From Rhodosporidiobolus odoratus (lineage: Eukaryota > Basidiomycota > Microbotryomycetes > Sporidiobolales > Sporidiobolaceae): a DNA stretch of 64,000 bases. This document shows, in pieces, positions 22,790-33,488 of this stretch. The stretch is from the NCBI GenBank assembly GCA_034387635.1, contig JAOANU010000001.1, forward strand, positions 496,001-560,000, given 5' to 3'. Position numbers and translations under genes: made by a program. The notes below the pieces were generated by a model, which worked only from the letters and a program-made list of their open reading frames with translations, was not told the DNA's origin and did not search any database. Every line of letters starts with the position of its first letter. Within the stretch, counting starts at the first letter, position 1.

Positions 22790-25348
22790 TCACTCGACTA
22801 GATCCGTCCCCTTTGACCTTCCCGAATCCGGTTCAATCTTAGCCGTCGCCGCTCCAAAATGAATCGCCCTCTTCTTCAACCCCGCCGCCTCCCTCATCCC
22901 CAACTTCCTCGCCAACAACCTCAACAGTAACTTATCCCCAACTCCTTCCGGTAACCTAAGATCCGCTTTAAGCCATACAGGTTGTCGAGCAAGGAAATCG
23001 ACCACGTGACCTGCTAAGAAGGGATAGCGGGCTTCTTTTCCGTGAGAGGAGACGATGCGGTCGTCTCTTCCCAGGTTACGCGTGGGGAGACGATCGAGAT
23101 CCATTTGTAACTCGGTGAGGAGGGCAGACCAGTTCTGGGGAGGTGGAGTTGTAGTGGGGCAAGAAGAGGAAGTAGTACGGGCGGGAGGTGCAGAAGACGG
23201 TGCTGCAGAGGAAGTTGAGGTGGAGAGGCTGAGTGAAGCGAAGGCGTTCGTGGGAGCTGCTGGAGGGAGAGGTTGATTGAACGCTTTTCGGTGTCGAGAG
23301 TAGCCGGCGAGGAGCTCGTCGGCGCCGAGACCGCTGAGCAGGACTCGGGCGCGGGAGAGGTACGGCGTCGGAGGCGGCAGGTCTGGAGAGGCTATGGGTG
23401 TCGAAGAGTCGTGTTGTGATAGGATGCCTTGTCCTCGAGCGGCAAACCAGAAAGCGATGGCGATGCTCTGGTGGAAGCAGGGAGAAAGTCAACGCAGGGC
23501 TTCGGAAGAACGATTGAGCGAGAACGTACGAGATCCATCACCGTCTTCTGCGGCCTCATCAATTCAATAACCGTTTGTCGGTGTTCGAGCATTTCTGCAT
23601 AGGGCACGTTGACCTCGACGAGGTTCCACCGTCGTTTCGGCCGTAATCGCTTGAGCTCCTCCCAGCTCGAACGGGCAGTGAGACGGTCGGGTACGTCGTA
23701 GATACTCAAAGTCGCCGGCGGTGGAGTTGGAGACGATGGGGAAGAAGGCGAGTCGAGCGGCGAGGCGTCGGCGGAAATGGGTTGGGAGAGTGAAGGTGAC
23801 GGAGCAGCTTCAATCGGCTCTTCGGGCAGAGAAGGAGACGCGCTTCGAGTAGGCGGTACCGAGTCAAGATCCATGGCTTCCGGGTCCTCCTTGACCGCTT
23901 TACCTTTCCCCTTCTTATCGCTCTTCTGCCTCTTTTGTGCTGAAACTCCTTCTTTCGCCTTCAACTTCCTCGGGTTCTCGAAAGCGACGTTGATGAGATC
24001 AATCGCCTCACCTTCGGGTAGGACCCTGTCCGCGACCAGTGCGACAGTGGTGCAGTCGAGACCGCCGGAGAAGAGCACCGCGATGCGGGCATCTGGCGGA
24101 GGAGGTACTGGTGGGACGGTCGAGACACGAGCGCGAACAGCACGCTCAAGTTCAGACAAGAAGGACTGGATGAGAAGCGAAAGCTGCGGGGTGACGGTAG
24201 GCTCGGAGGGATTGCTGACTGGCAGGGGAGCGAGGCTGCCGGGTTTGGGAAGGGAAGTGAGGAGTCGGTCGAAAGGGTAGATCTGCGACAGCACGGTCAG
24301 ACATGATAGGGAGTAATCACCTGGTAATCAAGATCTTACTAGGATATCCTGTGAGAGTCCTTGCGAGCGAGGGTATCGGGGGTAGGAAGAAAGACCTCGT
24401 TTGCCGTCAACCTATAGGCCAAGCGTCAGCGCAGATGTCAGGCTGAGAGCAGGGACAGTCTGCGTACCAACCAAGACTTGCCCTTGAGATCTAGCAAGTG
24501 ATAGCAATGAATCGCATCGCAGGGCACTTCCTCCCACTGCTGTAGCGGGAAGTCACCTCCGGGTGCGGCAGAAGCGATGAAGAAGAAGGCGCTTTCCGGT
24601 GTGGGCGGATGGAAAAGGAGAGATCGCCTTCCTAGCGGATCTCGGGCGTAGTAGATACGCTGCGAAGAAGCTTGATAATACACGAAGGCATAGGGACCCT
24701 CCACGTCTCGGATGGCGGCGAAGAGGCTGGAAGGACCATAGGCTTGGATGCGGTCGAAGAGCTTCTGCCCGTCATTCTCGTGGGCACCGACCTGCAAGAG
24801 TGGAATGTGAGCAAGTATCGAACAGAGCACGAAAAAAGAAGGCACACCTCCAACCCGTCAAACACCTCGCCATTCCAGAGGAACACGTCGCCGTTGTCCG
24901 CGACGAATGGTTGCAAGGTGACCTCGTCGCCACGCATGTGCAAGATCGAGGCATGGAAGCGCATTTCGAAGCTGAAAGTCTTGCTGGTATTGACATGCTT
25001 GATGAGCGTGTTCTGCGCGTCGGGCCCTGGCGGTGTGTCAGGAAAGTCAGTAGAGCCCTGGCTGTACTGCCAACAAAAGAGAGGCCTACCTCGCCCTTTG
25101 ACGCCCTCGACGAGCTTGTCCCACGTTTCATTCGCATCGAGAAAATCCTCGGGTCTCTTCCCATTCGGCAGCAGAATGCCCAGCTCTGGGTCGTCTGTGC
25201 CGCTGTTCAAGCCCAAGGGATCGAATACGTCGGGCGAGGGTGCGGAACCGGCAGAGTTGGCGGGAGATCCGGCGGAAGAAATGGAGGAAGGGTAGCCCGA
25301 GGTGCGGTAAGAGGTGGAAGAACGGATGCCGAAGACGATGCCGCACAT
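22790..25348 (-). CDS. asparagine synthetase domain-containing protein (ASNSD1-like)
   Basis: The protein combines an N-terminal glutamine amidotransferase class II domain with a C-terminal asparagine synthase domain, like animal ASNSD1 and yeast YML096W. The exons on the minus strand are 25348-25090, 25026-24848, 24791-24468, 24411-24340, 24282-23530 and 23467-22790, giving about 754 aa. It starts MCGIVFG, so the nucleophilic Cys2 is present after Met removal. VFLWNGEVFDGLEV and YYARDPLGRRSL are typical amidotransferase segments. The synthase part has the ATP-loop LFSGGLDCTT and later VLLSGLGADELLAGYSRHR and KEARYPFL. A Ser/Pro/Lys-rich insert follows the ATP-loop. The 24-residue exon 4 fits perfectly in phase. 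Whether the family makes asparagine is unclear. Confidence 0.9.
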
Positions 25349-26007
25349 CGTTCGACCGGTTCGAGCTAAGACGACGACCTTAAGCGATACGAGAATTCGT
25401 CAGAGGGCGAGAAGGAGGGAAGGCGCAGGCGGGAATTTACGCGGCAGCCAAGATCCTACGGAAGAATAGAACAGGAGCTTCAGGTCAACGAAAACTGCTG
25501 TAGGTTGTTGAAAGACCCACGCACCAGAGTACGTCGCTCAACAGCCGTGTTGCACTTGCGCTCGCGGCTGTATCTGGTTCGTACCGGACGGTAAGCGGAG
25601 GGAAGGAAGGAAGGAATCCCCTAAGTGGGGGAAAGTGCGTAGTCAGCACGGAAAGCGGCGAACCGAGTTGTCGTCTTCGACACTGCTGATCCGGACCTTC
25701 TGAGGCAGCTGGAAGCAGCTTCTGGGACGAGCTGTGAGTTTGCACAGTAGAACGAATTTCGATCGTTCTTCCTTTCTTTGTTCCTCCTCCCGCTCACTCG
25801 ATCCAGTCGTGCACGCTTGCCAATCACGTAAAAGACTGCGCAAGACTCCCAGGAGCTTCAACTTGATCCATACACCCCGTCCTCCCGCCATCGCTTGTTG
25901 AAGCGAACTCCAGCAAGTGCGCTCTCGTCCGAAGACGCTCGCTGCGACCGCGCTGACACACTGACGAACTGACGAACTGCAACTGCTCCACAGACTCGCC
26001 TTCAGCC
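25349..26007. other. divergent intergenic region
   Basis: This 0.66 kb holds the divergent upstream regions of the ASNSD1-like gene (-) and the F-box-like pseudogene (+). No other gene is visible. Confidence 0.55.
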
Positions 26008-27274
26008 ATGCCCATCCCGTCTCTTCCCCTCGAGATCGTCTACCTCAGTTCCCTCCACCTCGCCGACCTGGACGGACAAGAACGCCGTCAAAACGGTCTC
26101 TGCGTCGCACCCGTATGCAGGTTGTGGCGCAAGGTTGGGATGGAACTCGCTTGGGGAGAGTTGGGTGTCAGACTGGGACCGAATAATGCCTCGATCAACA
26201 ACCTCCTCGACCGGCCCCATCTACTCGAGTGCACCAAGGTCTTCACTGCTTACAGTGGCATCAACTCCGACTTTGGATGGCCAGAGCCCATGCTCATCGA
26301 TGCCGACGACATCAGAAGGCTCGCCGAGCTTCTATCGAGTTGTCCCAAGGTGAACAGACTGGCTCTTTGTGCGAGTCCTCCGTGCGACCTCCTCGGTCTC
26401 GTCAGCCAAATGCCTTTCGCACGCTCACTGCAGCACCTCAGATGCGTCATACCGTCGGGCGTACGCACTCCAGCACCGTCCATCGGCACCATCGTCCGGT
26501 CTATCCTTGCCTTCCCCAGCCTGCGTACACTGGACTGTAATGCCTTAGCCTTCGCCGATGAGTCCGACAGCTGCAGCTTTGATGAGACCTCCTTTCCTTC
26601 GACGAAACTTGGCCTTGACTCTCTCAAAGTCTCGATGTTACCGGAATTACTCAATCCTTTCTTTCCTTCCCAATTCCGACTGGCCCTTTCCCACATAATC
26701 GCCCCGTCCTCTCCCACCTCCGTACTCCTCGAGAAGTACGACACCGACATATATTTCTTGCAGTGGTTAGCCTCTTGTGTCCATCTCGACTGCCTCGTAC
26801 TCGTGACTCGCAACATCAGCACCATCCAGTCACTCCTCCCTCAACTCCTCCTCACCGTGCAGGCTCTTACCTCGCTTGACTACCTCGGCGTCCAACCCGA
26901 CATATAATCGAGCGATGCTCTTCACATAGGTAAAGACTTCGCCGGTGAACTCGCCCCGGTCCCCTTCTCCCAAGCCCTCCAAGCCCTCCCCAACAACCTA
27001 TCTCGTGTCAATTTGAACGGTCTCTACTTTGAGGTCAACTCGTCCATCTTTCCAGATCCGAGTACAGCGATCGAGCCAAGGGATGCCACGGAACTTGATG
27101 TTTGCATCTGTGAGGCTGTAGTGGTCCCGACTTTCGCGCTGGGTAGACGCTTTATTAGAGTCACGGGCTCAAACGGGGTCAAGCGATGGTGTAAAGGCAT
27201 TGTAAGTGCAAACCGCCCTTTGTCTGGACCTGGATGTTAACCTAGTCTTGTACCTGCAGGCCAACGGTTGTTGA
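26008..27274 (+). pseudogene. F-box-like protein gene with in-frame stop
   Basis: The frame starts MPIPSLPLEIVYLSSLHLADL, a degenerate F-box, and resembles the intact gene at 46524-47812 along its whole length. It reads 299 codons to a TAA at 26905-26907. The same frame then continues without a shift for another 98 codons of clearly homologous sequence, including LNNLSRVNLNGLYFE-like sequence, up to 27201. There a GTAAGT donor begins an intron and a 5-codon last exon follows (27260-27274, ending TGA). The paralogue has the same terminal intron at the equivalent place. I see no intron of correct phase that would remove the TAA without losing homologous sequence. The gene is therefore either newly broken or makes a shortened protein. 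If functional it would be an SCF substrate receptor, inferred only from the F-box. Confidence 0.7.
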
Positions 27275-27549
27275 GGAAGAGGATAGGCTGCTTGGTGTCG
27301 GAACACGGGATGTACAGGATGAATAGGGGCAAAGGTGTGTGCCGCGCGTGGTGGTCTCAGCAATGGTCTGAAAGACAAGCTTTTCCTCTGGTCTCTGTAA
27401 ATTCATACCGGAAGACATGAGGGCCGGCGACATGCACAGCGAGAGAAGTGATTACGACAACAGGGCAAACACAGCGTCCTTCCGTTCATCCCAAACCTCC
27501 CAGCCACCCTAGCTCTACTGCTCCACTACCTTTCTTCGGGCTCCAAGCT

Positions 27550-28894
27550 TCACCCTTCCCTTGCCCTTTTCGCCCCACCCTCCTCCTCCCCCTTCTCCCT
27601 CCCTCTCACCAACCCCCCTCTCATCCCCGTCGCCGTCTCCACCCCCAACGCACTTCTCAACCCCTCAACTTCTCTCCTGAGCTGTTCCCTCTCGACAGCC
27701 CAACCTTGTTTCTCCGCTTCGAGTTGGGCGATCCGGGCTTGGGCGGTGGTGAGGGAGGCGCGGAGGACGGGGAGGGTGGAGGCGACGGTTTCGAGTTCGC
27801 TGCGAGTGAGTGCGATGGACAAGGTAGATCAGTATGGGTCAGAGGAGGGAGAAGGAGGGGGGACAAACCGGATTTGCATCTGTTTCCGTTCACGGAAGGC
27901 TCGTTGAGCGGCCCGGTTTTGCTGTGCTCGTTCTACCCGAGAAAAAAATCCGGACCAAAGGTTGTACCCAGAAGGGGGAGGAACCGAAAGGAAAGTAAAG
28001 GTCAGCCCAAACTGCGCAAAGAAGAAGAAAAAGACTCCCCGCACTCGTCTGCTTTAATTCCTTCTTTGCCTTGCCTCCCAAGTCAGGTTTCTTATCATCC
28101 GACAACCCATCTCCCGAGTCTCCCGCCGAAGCCCCAGCGGCAGACGAACTCCACTCATTCGGCGGTGGGGATGCAAGTTGATCATGAGCTGCTTCGGGCG
28201 GAGATGCGGAAGGGAAGGCGGCGGGAGAGCCTCCAGCAAGGGAGCAGAGCATGTGGGCTGCGTCGTCATGCTCGTTCGAGATGTGGTCGCCAGGGAGAGG
28301 CTCTTCTGCTTGATGTCGCTGCTGCGGTCCCGGCGTCGGCTGTGCGTGAGAAGGTGGAGGGGCGGAAACGGCAGAGGTAGCTGACGGCATGGGTCCTGTT
28401 GCTACCAGACCAGTCGGATCTTCGTGTCGACCCTCATGGACGTCCGGTCTCGCTCCAGGTTCTGCTGGCGGACAAACGGGAGTCGCTCCAAACGGCCGCG
28501 GAATTTTCTTGTTCGAGGTGGCCGGTCCTTTCAGCGCTTCATGCCCGTTTACTGGTGCGGATTGTTGATGAGAGGCTGCAGGCGGTTGTGGCCATGCGAG
28601 TGAGGCTGGTGGCAGTAGAGGCGACGCCGTGGCGGCTGCGGAGGGAAAAGGAGGGCGAGGGTGGGTCGGACCAGTTGGTGGCGGTGGCAGAGGGGCGGGA
28701 AGAGTAGAGGCTGAAGATACGAAAGCAGATATACGAGGGCGGGCTGCTGGATCAGGAGGGGGTAGAGGAGGGAAAGCCGGAGCGGAGGAAGAAGTTGATA
28801 CGAATGTGGATGATGAGGTTGCTTTTGAGTGATTGGGCAGAGGGAAGCTGGGCGGGTTGAGTAGGCTGGTGGACGGTGAAGAGAAACTCTGCAT
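27550..28894 (-). CDS. bZIP transcription factor, Yap/AP-1 type
   Basis: The exons on the minus strand are 28894-28045, 27932-27869 and 27799-27550, giving about 387 aa. Splicing assembles KQTKRAQQNRAAQRAFRERK, a fungal AP-1 (Yap) basic region. QMQIRELETVASTLPVL then leads into a leucine zipper ending near VEGLRSALG. The Gln-rich basic region (QNRAAQRAFR) is the Yap/Pap1 signature and distinguishes it from Gcn4 or CREB types. The N-terminal 280 residues are Pro/Ser/His-rich. The zipper is near the C-terminus and no cysteine-rich redox domain follows it, so this is unlike canonical Yap1. The upstream frame extends beyond 28894 but has no further ATG, so 28894 is the start. Confidence 0.88.
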
Positions 28895-29414
28895 GGTGGT
28901 GCAGTGGGATCCGGGCGGGGTTGTTATAGGGTTACCGGTGCTGCCGGGGTGGGGTGTCAGAAGAGCAAAGACGCGACGGTGTTGACGGAAAGGCTTGAAA
29001 CGGTTCCGGTGGTCAGGGAAGAGTGCGGCTGAGCCAGTGTACTCAGCCAATTGACCTCGTCTCAGGCGTCCAGGTGAATGAGCTAAGCAGGAATGAAAAT
29101 CAACCTCCTGCCGACATCTCGAATTGGCTGACTAAGGGGCTGCTGCTAATCATCTGTACAATTGAGTATGGCCAGCGAGATACCTTGTAGAAGCTTCCTC
29201 GACCCAGCGAGGCCGTCCGCTGTTCGTCCTAAGACTGTAGCCAAAATTCAGAATCACGATTGCTTCAGCCTCCCTTGCTTGCTCAAACACGCTCGCTCAG
29301 ACACGCGCCTTCAATCTAGAAGGCTCAGCTTGCGTGTAGTCGAGTGTGCGGCAGACCCCGTGCGTGCCTTCCCTCCTTCTCCTCCAACTTTCGCTCACTC
29401 CTGTCGGTCCGCAG
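28895..29414. other. divergent upstream region, bZIP / Smr gene
   Basis: This 0.5 kb lies between the starts of the bZIP gene (-) and the Smr-domain gene (+). The end of the interval, TCCGCAG directly before ATG 29415, looks like a splice acceptor, so a 5' UTR intron is possible. No other gene is visible. Confidence 0.5.
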
Positions 29415-31098
29415 ATGACGGTTACAGCGAATCAAGTCGTATACTGGCTCAAGAAAGCCTTCAGGCTCTTCAAGAAGGCCAAGAAGCAGTACGATCAGCA
29501 TCAGACCTCGCAGGGACAACAGTCTGGAGGTCAACCACAACAAGGATCAGGGGCTTGGGGCCAGCAGCAGCAACAACAAGCGTCGCCCTATCCGCCAGCT
29601 CACCAGCAGCAGCAGGGTGCCTGGAACCAAGGACACGGAACGTCTCAAGCGGGAGGGTATGGCGGTAAAGTCAGTGGAGGATACGGTGGAAATGTCAGCG
29701 CAGGAGGCTACGGTGCGCATGATGGGCCAGCTACGGTGCGTCTCAGTCCCCCTCTGTCTGCGCCTCTTACCATGCGAGACCAACTTCCGACTCGCTCGCT
29801 TGACCGGCAGCGGCTCCCCCTCGAGGTGGTTGAGCTCGCAGTCCGCCGGGCAAGAAGCGTCGAAGCGGGAAAAGCGCTCGATCTTAGCCAAAGATGGAGG
29901 CTTACGCCCATGTCTGCCCTGCTTCGCTCTGCTGCCTCGCCATATCATACCTCGACTCTACCATTTTCCATTTTCGCCTTTTCTTCCACTTTCTCCCGCG
30001 CCTTTTCAACCATCTCGCACCCTCGACGCTCGCCCTCGCGACCGCAACCTCCTCGTCCTCAAATGCCGTATTATGACGCGGCGTTCCGACCCCGTCCTCC
30101 GCCACCAAAACCGATTCCGCCCCCGCCCCCGTCTACCCTCATTCCCCTCACGATCTTCTCCCGCATCCCTTCTTACCTCCGACCCTCTTATCGAACGATA
30201 CTCGAACTTGTCGGATGGGATCGGCTCATCGCTGGCCTACGTGGGGCGATGGTCGACATACAGAATCAGGATATGGCAAATGCTCAGAATGCTCATTATG
30301 TCGAACTGCGGAATCAGGCGATCAGGGAGGGTGATCTTATGGTGCGCTATGTTTCCTCTACCTGCCAACTAGACTGTACTTGACGCGGTATGGATCCGGC
30401 AGGCAAAGGCTTTCTCCTCATCCAAACAAGCCTACGCCTCGGGGAATGGAGAAGCAGCGCACAACCTTAGTATGGAAGGCAAGCAACACCAACGGAACAA
30501 GGATCAGTACAACGCCGAGGCTGCTGAGTGGATCTACCGCGGTTCGTCTGGTCTCCCTGTACTCTGTGCCCTGAACCCGTACGTCGCCGCTTGCTCATCT
30601 TTTGTCAATGCCTCCAGAGAACAACCGCACGCAGTCGCCCGGTTCGATCGACCTTCACGGTCTCTATGTGCAGGAGGCTGTCGACTACACGGAGAAAGCT
30701 ATTCAGCAGGCACGGTCGCAAGGGATGCAGGAGCTTAGGGTGATTGTCGGCAAGGTGCGCTTCTTCCCCTTCGCGATATGAACGGCCTTCTCCCAATTGA
30801 TTACTGACGTTCGTATGCCATCCCCCCGTTTTCTCTGCACTCTGAACGCACTCCCTTCCATTCTCGTTTCCCGACTGCCTTCCGGTTTCTGCAGGGTAAC
30901 CACTCCCCCTCCCACGTCGCGAAGATCAAGCCCGCCATCACCCAGCTTATGGAGAAGGAACGCCTCAGCGCGCACCTCGACCCAAACAACGGTGGTGTCC
31001 TCGTTGTTCTGTTGCAAGGACAGGGAGGTGGACGAGCGGGCGGGCAGTTCGTCAGGGAGATGGAGCAAAACAGTGGGAACGATTGTGTCGTCATGTAG
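29415..31098 (+). CDS. Smr-domain protein with DUF1771
   Basis: The C-terminal half is a DUF1771-Smr protein, a family with nucleic-acid nicking or binding activity. Secure exons are 30264-30341, 30403-30541, 30618-30754 and 30895-31098. They encode YVELRNQAIREGDLM, KQHQRNKDQYNAEAAEWIY, then IDLHGLYVQEAVDYTEKAI, the Smr DLHG motif, and LRVIVGKGNHS, the GKG motif. The N-terminus is uncertain. One model starts at 29415 with a Gln/Gly-rich exon (to 29735) and a 528-nt intron, giving 292 aa. The whole region 29346-30391 is however open in the same frame, so in-frame ATGs at 29910 and 30063 could also start the protein. The 29910 start would give a presequence-like Arg/Ser-rich N-terminus. Confidence 0.8.
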
Positions 31099-31454
31099 GC
31101 GGTATATTATGTATGATCGGGGGCTTAGAAGGGTTTTATCAAGTATATTCAATGTCGACGATGGGTCTTCTCGAAGCACAGCTCACCGTTTCCTGCCGTC
31201 TCGCTCTCTGCGTTTAACTGAGGCGTCACGTTCTCATCTTCAGCGCCTCTACCTCCCGTTACGAATTGATCGTGTCCCAGGTCGTCCCAACCTCGTGGCC
31301 ATCTTATTCTTCGGCAAGTGCAGCACTCCGCCGCAGAAGCCCAAGCCGAAGCGCTAGCCCGTCGCCACGCGCCGAGGCCCTTTCCAAGAATGGCACGCTT
31401 CTTTCTCGCTGTCGACTTCTTTTCCCCCTTTCCCGCATCGAAGAGCTTTCTAGC
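31099..31454. other. short intergenic region
   Basis: This interval between the Smr gene and the hydrolase pseudogene holds the 3' UTR of the former and the upstream region of the latter. Nothing else is seen. Confidence 0.55.
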
Positions 31455-32758
31455 ATGTCTAGCCACAACGACCAGTTCAAGCCTTGCCCGGTAAACCTAT
31501 TCTCGCTATATGCCCGCTGCTTTTCTTCCTTTCTCCCCCGCTGATCAGTGATGTCTTCGTAGAACTGCCTCACCGGCTTTCGCTTGAATGGCGACCCCAA
31601 GGGTACGGTGCAGACCTTCGGCGGTCTAGAATGCTACGTAGCGAAAGGGAATGGTCGCGACGGAGGGGAAAAAGCGGTCGTACTGTGTGTTTCCAGTCCT
31701 CCTGCCCTCCGCCTTACTTTCTCTGTACTGAGTAGCTCTGTACGCTGCTGTGCGCAGCGGGACCGACGTCTTGGGTCTGGCGATCACAAACCCGAAGATC
31801 CTCGCCGACGCCTTTGCGGAAAAGACAGGATGGGACTGTCATGTTCCCGATTACTTCAAAGGTACGAGTACCCCAGTCGCCGCCCTCGATGAGTCTTCCG
31901 CTTGACTGATCGATTCTCATGCCGCAACTCGACCTTCTGAATGAGCAGATGGCGCCCAAGCCATTCTACTCGAGGTGGTGCGCCCTAGCCAGTATCCTGT
32001 ACAGATCTGTCTGGAAGGTCGGACCGTCTTGGTTTGCGAGGCATAAGACGGGACACGTAGCGGGCTTGGCGCAAAAGGTACGCTGTACTCTCTTTACCTA
32101 CCTGTTACACAGTCTTCTCTTCTGATCCCGTACACTGGCTCACAAGCCGTCGTCTGGTACAGTTCTGCAAAGCGCTCAGAGATGAACGTGGTTATTAACG
32201 TCTAGGCTGGGTTGGGTAAGTTCTTCCTTCTCTCTGCTACTTCCGCTTCCCCTCGGCCTGATCCCTTTTCGGCGTCGCCTCGTCAGGTACTGCCTCGGTG
32301 GCGGCGTAGGCATCCTTCTTTCCAAACCAGAGTCGCCTCTAGACGTCGTCGTCTGCGCTCATGCGGGTCGAAGTAGCGAAGTAGCGCGGAGAACTTCGAG
32401 GCGGTCCGGAAACCTTCTGAACCGATCTGCGCCGAGGGTACGTCCTGCGTTTCTTCACAGGATTCAGGACATCGCTGAGAAAAATCGTATGCTTTGTGCA
32501 GAGGACTTTGAAGTCGACAGCCTCAAGCCCAAAGCCATCAGCATCCTCAACAACAAGATTGAGAAGGAACAGGGCATCCCGGTCGCAATTCTTGACGACC
32601 ATGCTGGCACCACGCACGGCTTCGGTAGCAGGCCAGACCTGAGCCAGCCGGCCGTCAAGGCTTCGTTCGAGAAAGCGCTGAAGGAACCGACGGATTGGTG
32701 GCAGTGTAGAGAGGTTGGGAGAATGGTAACGGTCGGGACATGGGACTCGTCGGTGTGA
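31455..32758 (+). pseudogene. dienelactone hydrolase family gene, multiply disrupted
   Basis: The remains are an alpha/beta hydrolase of the dienelactone hydrolase family. Recognisable exons are 31455-31490, 31563-31684, 31758-31861, about 31949-32077, 32163-32215, 32287-32437 and 32502-32758. They give CLTGFRLNGDPKGTVQ, GGLECYVA, GTDVLGL, CHVPDYFKG, KALRDERGY, then LGWVG-YCLGGGVG, the nucleophile elbow with Cys, and DDHAGTTHGFGSRPDLS with the catalytic His. Lesions: an in-frame TAA at 32196-32198, between GY and RLGWVG; and a tandem 8-bp duplication (GAAGTAGC at 32370-32377 and 32378-32385) that throws the rest of exon 6 out of frame. The junction of exons 3 and 4 also fails in phase by my reading. 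Splice sites are otherwise intact, which suggests recent loss. Confidence 0.78.
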
Positions 32759-33488
32759 TCGTGTCCACAGCTGTTGATATTTTGGTACCGCGACCTCCTA
32801 CCCTCCTATGTGCACTGTCCACCCCCAGCGGTCTCTACACAAGTGTTTCTTTCGCCAGGAAGGAAGAAAGAACTGGACAGTAAAATGCAAACTTACCTCG
32901 ATCACCGAAACAGCCAGGGCTGCACGAACGGCCGCAGCCGGCCTGGAACCTTTCCTGCACAGCTTGTTCGGGTCGTCTATGCGTCTTGGACAGAGCGAAC
33001 TGGCAGCATCTGCATCATCAGATGCAAGGACTCGGACCTCTCCTAGACCCAGCCTTGCATGAAGGGGTATCGATTGCGCTGCACCTGCTCGCTCGAGCAA
33101 AACAAAACAAAAACGGAGGGAGAGGGGGAAGCGGAGGAAAAGCGAGAGAAGGTGAAGGGAGTGAAGCGCAGCGAGGCAGCGGGGTAGTCTATGTATAAGC
33201 GCAGCAGGACGGGGAATCGAAAAGGGAGGAGAGCCGAGTCTGCGAGGCAAAGCGCAGAGGGAGGGGGGCCGGGGAGGGGGAAAGTGTCTACAAGTCGAAG
33301 GGGGGTCAACAAAGTCGAGGGAAAGCGAGGCGGGAAGGCGAAAAGGAGAGCCAAGGCTAAAGTCCATGTAAAAGTCGAGAGAAACGCGAGAAGGTAAAAA
33401 GGGGATGCCGGAACGTGTGAGGGGAGTGCCGAAAGAAAGAGAGATTAGGGAGATAAGGGAGTTCGGGGTCGACATGGGCATGCGGCAT
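32759..33488. other. convergent 3' intergenic region
   Basis: The hydrolase pseudogene and the Sur7/PalI gene converge here. Long frames on the minus strand that run on from the membrane protein are read-through of its 3' UTR. No gene is seen. Confidence 0.55.

Noticed and set aside
26857..26929. 73-nt GTGCAG...CACATAG candidate intron removing the TAA of the F-box-like gene
   Set aside because: Its length is not compatible with the phase needed on both sides, so splicing would put the homologous downstream sequence out of frame.
27448..28380. 310-codon plus-strand open frame opposite the bZIP gene
   Set aside because: The minus strand splices into a clear Yap-type basic region and zipper; this frame crosses its introns and has no domain.
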